DNA of 10,397 nucleotides, taken from contig JBAXXY010000101.1 in the NCBI GenBank assembly GCA_037127655.1, positions 1 through 10,397 of the forward strand, given 5' to 3'. Below, one piece after another: positions 6,874 to 10,397 of this stretch (within the stretch, counting starts at the first letter, position 1; each line of letters starts with the position of its first letter). Made by a program: the position numbers and the translations under genes. The notes under the pieces were generated by a model. The model was not told where the DNA came from, made no database searches, and worked only from the letters and a program-made list of their open reading frames with translations. This DNA is from GWF2-38-69 sp037127655. Its GTDB lineage: Bacteria; Verrucomicrobiota; Lentisphaeria; Victivallales; GWF2-38-69.

Positions 6874-7365
6874 ATGACCAACACCGCAATAGCTTTCGGA
6901 GGCAATTTAGGAGATGTCGAATCTACTTACAAAGAGGCAATAAAACTCTTGAAAGAAGGTGGTTTTCAAGTTCTAACATTATCGCCCCTGCTAGCTAATA
7001 AAGCAGTTGGCTGCATTTTAGGAACTCCTGACTTCAAGAATGGCACCATAACTGGTAAATGGGATGGAAAAGCTCAAGAACTGATCGCGCTTTGTCAAGG
7101 AATTGAACTTAAACTCGGAAGACCCAAAGACCATAAGAGCAATATGTCCAGAACAATAGATTTGGATGTAATCCTCTTTGGAAATGAAATAATAAAAACA
7201 GACGCTTTAACAGTTCCCCACCCAAGGGCTCAAAGCAGAGCGTTTGTTCTCCTTCCTCTAAACCAAATTGCGCCAGACTGGGTCTTTCCTGATACTAAAC
7301 TGACTGTCTCGGAAGCTCTGGAAAAACTAAATAAGAACACTAGCAAGAAACCTCTGTTACACTAA
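6874..7365 (+). CDS. folK: 2-amino-4-hydroxy-6-hydroxymethyldihydropteridine pyrophosphokinase
   Basis: A 163-residue HPPK, which transfers pyrophosphate from ATP to 6-hydroxymethyl-7,8-dihydropterin in folate synthesis. Visible motifs are FGGNLGD (8-14), the PDFKNGT segment near 52-58, IELKLGRP (77-84), the magnesium-binding D96 and D98 in RTIDLDVILFG, and PHPRAQSRAFVLLPL (115-129). Length fits single-domain HPPK (about 160). The loop before the catalytic Arg reads N-M-S-R instead of the usual W-G-P-R, so the classic signature is altered while the Arg and both Asp remain. The start matches the family N-terminus although no Shine-Dalgarno is seen. The gene is divergent from fmt and its last 9 bases overlap the end of convergent glgX. 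No folB or folP neighbour is visible. Confidence 0.95.
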   Translation: MTNTAIAFGGNLGDVESTYKEAIKLLKEGGFQVLTLSPLLANKAVGCILGTPDFKNGTITGKWDGKAQELIALCQGIELKLGRPKDHKSNMSRTIDLDVILFGNEIIKTDALTVPHPRAQSRAFVLLPLNQIAPDWVFPDTKLTVSEALEKLNKNTSKKPLLH

Positions 7366-9483
7366 AGGCTTCCTTGGCGTAGGTCGAACAGATATCTGTT
7401 TTGAAATAAATACGACAATTGTTCTTGGAGGAACAGAAAATTCGTTTCCGATGATCTCCTTTTCTGACCCAGCTTCGCAAATATCATGCGGATGATTTTC
7501 AGAAGTATTTATAGCAAGATGCCATTTTCTACCCTTTATGGGAGGTACTTCAAAACTGAGTTTTTCCCAGTACATATTAAACATAAGTAAGATGTCTGCC
7601 TCATCGCCTACTCCGCCTATAGTGAAAGACAGAGTTCTTGCAGTAGAATCATTCCAGCCAGGCTGAAGAAGTTTCACCCCATGCCATACGGCTTTATTAG
7701 ACAAACCTCTATCATTTATTACCTCATTGTCTATGAAATTGCGCCTATGCAATACTGTATGCCTTTTTCTGAAAGCTATAAGTTCTTTCCAATAACGAAA
7801 CGAATCGGCATTCTTTTTTACAAGGCTCCAGTCGAAATAGCTTATCTCATTGTCCTGACAATATGCATTGTTATTTCCTTTCTGGGTTCTTCTGACCTCG
7901 TCGCCTGATAGAATCATAGGAACGCCCTTTGAAAGAAGAAGAAGTGCGGCGTAGTTCTTTATCTGTTTTTTTCTGAGTTTTTCTATTTCAAAATCTTCTG
8001 TATCTCCTTCTACTCCGCAGTTCCAGCTAAAGTTATTATTCGAACCGTCTTTATTATCTTCTCCATTATCTTCATTGTGTTTTTGATCATAAGAAACGAG
8101 GTCATTCATAGTAAAACCGTCGTGGGCGGTCACAAAATTTATTGTATTGATAGGTTTTTGGCCTTTCCCATGATAAATGTCATAACTTGCCATAAACCTG
8201 TTGGCAATTGTTACAATTAAGCCTGGCTCTGATCTCACAAATTTTCTTATATCGTCTCTGAATACGCCATTCCATTCAGCCCATCTGAAACCGGGAAATT
8301 CCCCTACCTGATACAATCCGGCGGCATCCCAGGCTTCAGCAATGATTTTTGTCTCAGCAAGAGCTTCATCGAGTTCTATCAGCCATAAAATCGGAGGATA
8401 TTTTAGCGGTTTTCCGTCTTCACCTCTGGCAAGCACAGAAGCTTCATCGAATCTAAATCCGTCCACATGCATCTCCTTAACCCAATATCTAAGACAGTCG
8501 ATGATGAACTTACTAACAATCGGATGATTACAATTCATGGAGTTGCCGCATCCTGAGTAATCGGCATACTTGCTCTGATCCTCCTGTAAATGATAGTAGA
8601 TGCTATTATCGATACCTTTAAATGAGTAAAAAGGCCCCTGTTCGTTTCCTTCGTAAGTGTGGTTAAAAACCACATCAAGAATTACGCCGATGCCTACTTT
8701 GTGGAGTGCCTTGACCATATCCCTGAATTCTTTGATATGCTGAGCTTCTTCATGCTTGATGCAATAGCCAGAATGAGGAGAAAAGAAGTTTACTGGATTA
8801 TAGCCCCAGAAGTTTCTCAGTTTCTTCGATTTACAGTGAGGCATTACAGAAACTTCATCAAAATCAAAAACAGGCAGAAGCTCTACAGTAGTTATGCCGA
8901 GTTCCAATAGATAAGGGATTTTTTCTATGATTCCTGAAAATGTGCCGGGATTTTTAACTTTTGAAGTGGGAGATTTAGTAAAACCACCTACATGAACTTC
9001 GTAGATAATATTGTGATTCATAGGCCTGCACAAAGGCTTATCCCCTTCCCAGTCATAATCTTTAGTGTCAATAACAGCGCTTCTCATTGATTTAGCAAGG
9101 TTATCTTCCTGCGTACATGAAGCCTTGAGATCCCACAAGAGTTTTGTATTTCCTTTTGCATGAGGGTCTATAAGAACTTTATTCTTATTAAAAATGTGCC
9201 CTTTTTGAGGTTCATTTGGCCCATCTATCCTATACGCATAGAAAGTACCCGTTTTTAGTCCTTTGATATACACATGCCAGAAATTAAAAGTCTTATTGAT
9301 GAGCGAATTGAGTTTAATTATTCTAAAAGGTTCTTTATCGTCGGCTTTTCTGAAAAGTAGAAGCTCTATTGCTGTGGCGTGTCTGGAAAATATGGAAAAA
9401 TTTACTCCTTTTTCATCGACTGCAGCGCCTAAAGGAAGCGGTCTGCCCTTTTCAACCTCATTATTTATCAATTCTTTAGCCAT
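7357..9483 (-). CDS. glgX: Glycogen debranching enzyme GlgX / isoamylase-type (GH13)
   Basis: A 708-residue enzyme that hydrolyses alpha-1,6 branch linkages in glycogen or limit dextrins. An N-terminal CBM48 domain covers about 15-110 (GAAVDEKGVNFSIFSRHA; YAYRIDGP). The GH13 barrel runs about 155-570 with all four conserved regions: DVVFNH (270-275), GFRFDEAS with nucleophile D346, IIAEAWD with acid/base E383, and FVTAHDGF with D455. The GCGNSMNCNHP segment (311-321) and GWND near 609 are typical of GlgX/TreX/isoamylase. A beta-rich C-terminal domain follows (about 600-695). Length agrees with GlgX (about 660-720). It lies 43 bases downstream of the flavocytochrome gene on the same strand and may be co-transcribed with it; no strong Shine-Dalgarno is seen. 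GlgX versus TreX specificity cannot be resolved from sequence alone. Confidence 0.95.
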   Translation of the reverse strand: MAKELINNEVEKGRPLPLGAAVDEKGVNFSIFSRHATAIELLLFRKADDKEPFRIIKLNSLINKTFNFWHVYIKGLKTGTFYAYRIDGPNEPQKGHIFNKNKVLIDPHAKGNTKLLWDLKASCTQEDNLAKSMRSAVIDTKDYDWEGDKPLCRPMNHNIIYEVHVGGFTKSPTSKVKNPGTFSGIIEKIPYLLELGITTVELLPVFDFDEVSVMPHCKSKKLRNFWGYNPVNFFSPHSGYCIKHEEAQHIKEFRDMVKALHKVGIGVILDVVFNHTYEGNEQGPFYSFKGIDNSIYYHLQEDQSKYADYSGCGNSMNCNHPIVSKFIIDCLRYWVKEMHVDGFRFDEASVLARGEDGKPLKYPPILWLIELDEALAETKIIAEAWDAAGLYQVGEFPGFRWAEWNGVFRDDIRKFVRSEPGLIVTIANRFMASYDIYHGKGQKPINTINFVTAHDGFTMNDLVSYDQKHNEDNGEDNKDGSNNNFSWNCGVEGDTEDFEIEKLRKKQIKNYAALLLLSKGVPMILSGDEVRRTQKGNNNAYCQDNEISYFDWSLVKKNADSFRYWKELIAFRKRHTVLHRRNFIDNEVINDRGLSNKAVWHGVKLLQPGWNDSTARTLSFTIGGVGDEADILLMFNMYWEKLSFEVPPIKGRKWHLAINTSENHPHDICEAGSEKEIIGNEFSVPPRTIVVFISKQISVRPTPRKPLV

Positions 9484-9526
9484 AATTTTTCAACTGCTCC
9501 ATTTTGCTGTCTTTAATATTTACTGC

Positions 9527-10397
9527 TCAGAGAGAAAATTTCTCAAAATGTATTCTTTTTTTGGGGATATTAAGTTCTGCTAATATCGAAAAGACTGATT
9601 TCATCATTACTGGAGGGCCGCAAAGGAATACTTCCCGTTCATTATAATCAGGAATAAGCCTGATTATTTTATCCTTGTCGAGTCGGCCTTTTTCTCCTGT
9701 CCAGTCATGATCCTCGCTGATGAGATGAATGACTTTTAGTTTTCCCATGGATTCTTCGTGAAGTGTATCTAGTTCATCCTTAAAGGCTATGTTCTTTGAA
9801 TTGCGGTTAGAATATATTAGTATCGTATCGGTTTGATTTATTACCATTTCCTGCGCTATTGATATTATTGGGGTAATTCCTATCCCGCCTGCTATAAGCA
9901 GAAATTTGGAAGATTTGCAATTATCTGATGTGAAAATTCCATGAGGCCCGTCAATAATAGCATAAGTTCCTGAGAGAAGTTTTGGGATTTTCTTTGTAAA
10001 ATTGCCAAGCGCTTTGACAGAGACGCGGATCTTTCCTTCTTCTAGCCTTCCTGATATGGAAAAAGGATGTTTTTCCCAGAAAAACCCTTTTGCCAAAAAT
10101 CTTAGAAAAATAAACTGACCTGGGTTGCTCCTAAAATCATTCATATTCTGCCCATCAATATAGACAGATGTAACACCCGGTGTTTCTAGTTGAATTCCTG
10201 AAACCTGAAAGCGGTGCTTACAGAAGCTGAGAAGCGGTCTAAGGAATCTGTAATATATTAAATTAAGAAATACAAAGGCATACAGAAAGTACCAGTAATA
10301 CTTAAATATTACACTGGCATTTATATCGCTGCCTACTTCCATCTGATGTCCAAAAGCTAGAAGAATAGCTACATAGAGAAAAAGATGTATGTAATAC
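9527..10397 (-). CDS. Ferric reductase / NADPH oxidase-like flavocytochrome (partial, N-terminus outside window)
   Basis: The frame is open from the stop at 9527 to the window edge, so the ATG at 10342 is internal; 18 further codons upstream read as a membrane helix. That helix carries two His (codons 10387-10385 and 10348-10346) spaced H-x12-H, matching the heme-binding histidines of TM5 in NADPH oxidases. A last hydrophobic segment follows (14-36, numbering from the ATG at 10342). The cytoplasmic part is a ferredoxin-NADP reductase module: FAD-binding HPFSISG (92-98), GPHG (132-135), nucleotide-binding AGGIGITP (151-158), YSNRN (177-181) and CGPP (241-244), ending near IHFEKFSL. The full protein should pass electrons from NAD(P)H through FAD and heme across the membrane to ferric iron, oxygen or another acceptor. 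Homologues include ferric reductases and bacterial NOX such as SpNOX; the acceptor is unknown. glgX lies 43 bases downstream. Confidence 0.9.
   Translation of the reverse strand, partial: YYIHLFLYVAILLAFGHQMEVGSDINASVIFKYYWYFLYAFVFLNLIYYRFLRPLLSFCKHRFQVSGIQLETPGVTSVYIDGQNMNDFRSNPGQFIFLRFLAKGFFWEKHPFSISGRLEEGKIRVSVKALGNFTKKIPKLLSGTYAIIDGPHGIFTSDNCKSSKFLLIAGGIGITPIISIAQEMVINQTDTILIYSNRNSKNIAFKDELDTLHEESMGKLKVIHLISEDHDWTGEKGRLDKDKIIRLIPDYNEREVFLCGPPVMMKSVFSILAELNIPKKRIHFEKFSL

Noticed and set aside
9263..9583. A 106-codon plus-strand open frame spanning the glgX/flavocytochrome gap
   Set aside because: It is antisense to two well-supported genes and its translation has no family resemblance.
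9527..10342. A complete soluble oxidoreductase starting at the ATG at 10342
   Set aside because: The frame stays open upstream to the edge and encodes a heme-binding membrane helix, so the ATG is internal.

Overview
The window is an AT-rich stretch of a bacterial chromosome with densely packed, mostly housekeeping genes. An initiator tRNA, methionyl-tRNA formyltransferase (fmt), RNase G and the folate gene folK all show it is bacterial. A symporter fused to an extracytoplasmic binding domain suggests a double-membrane cell. Lineage is a guess: the divergent folK signature, the transporter fusion and weak Shine-Dalgarno signals would fit an uncultured member of the PVC superphylum (Lentisphaerota or Omnitrophota type), but nothing here proves it. 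I see no insertion sequence, CRISPR array, prophage or obvious sign of recent transfer.

Left part (1-2874): a small antibiotic-biosynthesis-monooxygenase-type protein (136-423, +), then an initiator tRNA-Met on the minus strand (446-520). A compact regulatory interval follows, with a predicted tRNA promoter overlapping an 8-bp inverted repeat. Next is a large plus-strand gene (697-2874) that fuses a DAACS-type symporter to a family-3 solute-binding domain.

Middle part (2959-7365): a likely minus-strand operon, fmt - rng - Ste24-type CAAX protease, with gaps of 38 and 3 bases. It is transcribed away from folK, which lies on the plus strand across a 115-base divergent intergenic region. Three of these loci touch translation initiation and one-carbon metabolism: folK makes folate precursors, Fmt uses 10-formyl-tetrahydrofolate, and its substrate is the initiator tRNA encoded nearby.

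Right part (7357-10397): glgX, a glycogen debranching enzyme, overlaps the end of folK by 9 bases in convergent orientation. Upstream of it on the same strand is a ferric-reductase/NADPH-oxidase-like flavocytochrome. Its reading frame stays open to the window edge, so only its C-terminal part is present; the first ATG in view (10342) is internal.

The most unusual item is the symporter-binding protein fusion. Both its transport core and its binding domain lack the residues that define substrate recognition in the well-studied members of each family. I found no clear evidence of a wholly new multi-gene system.
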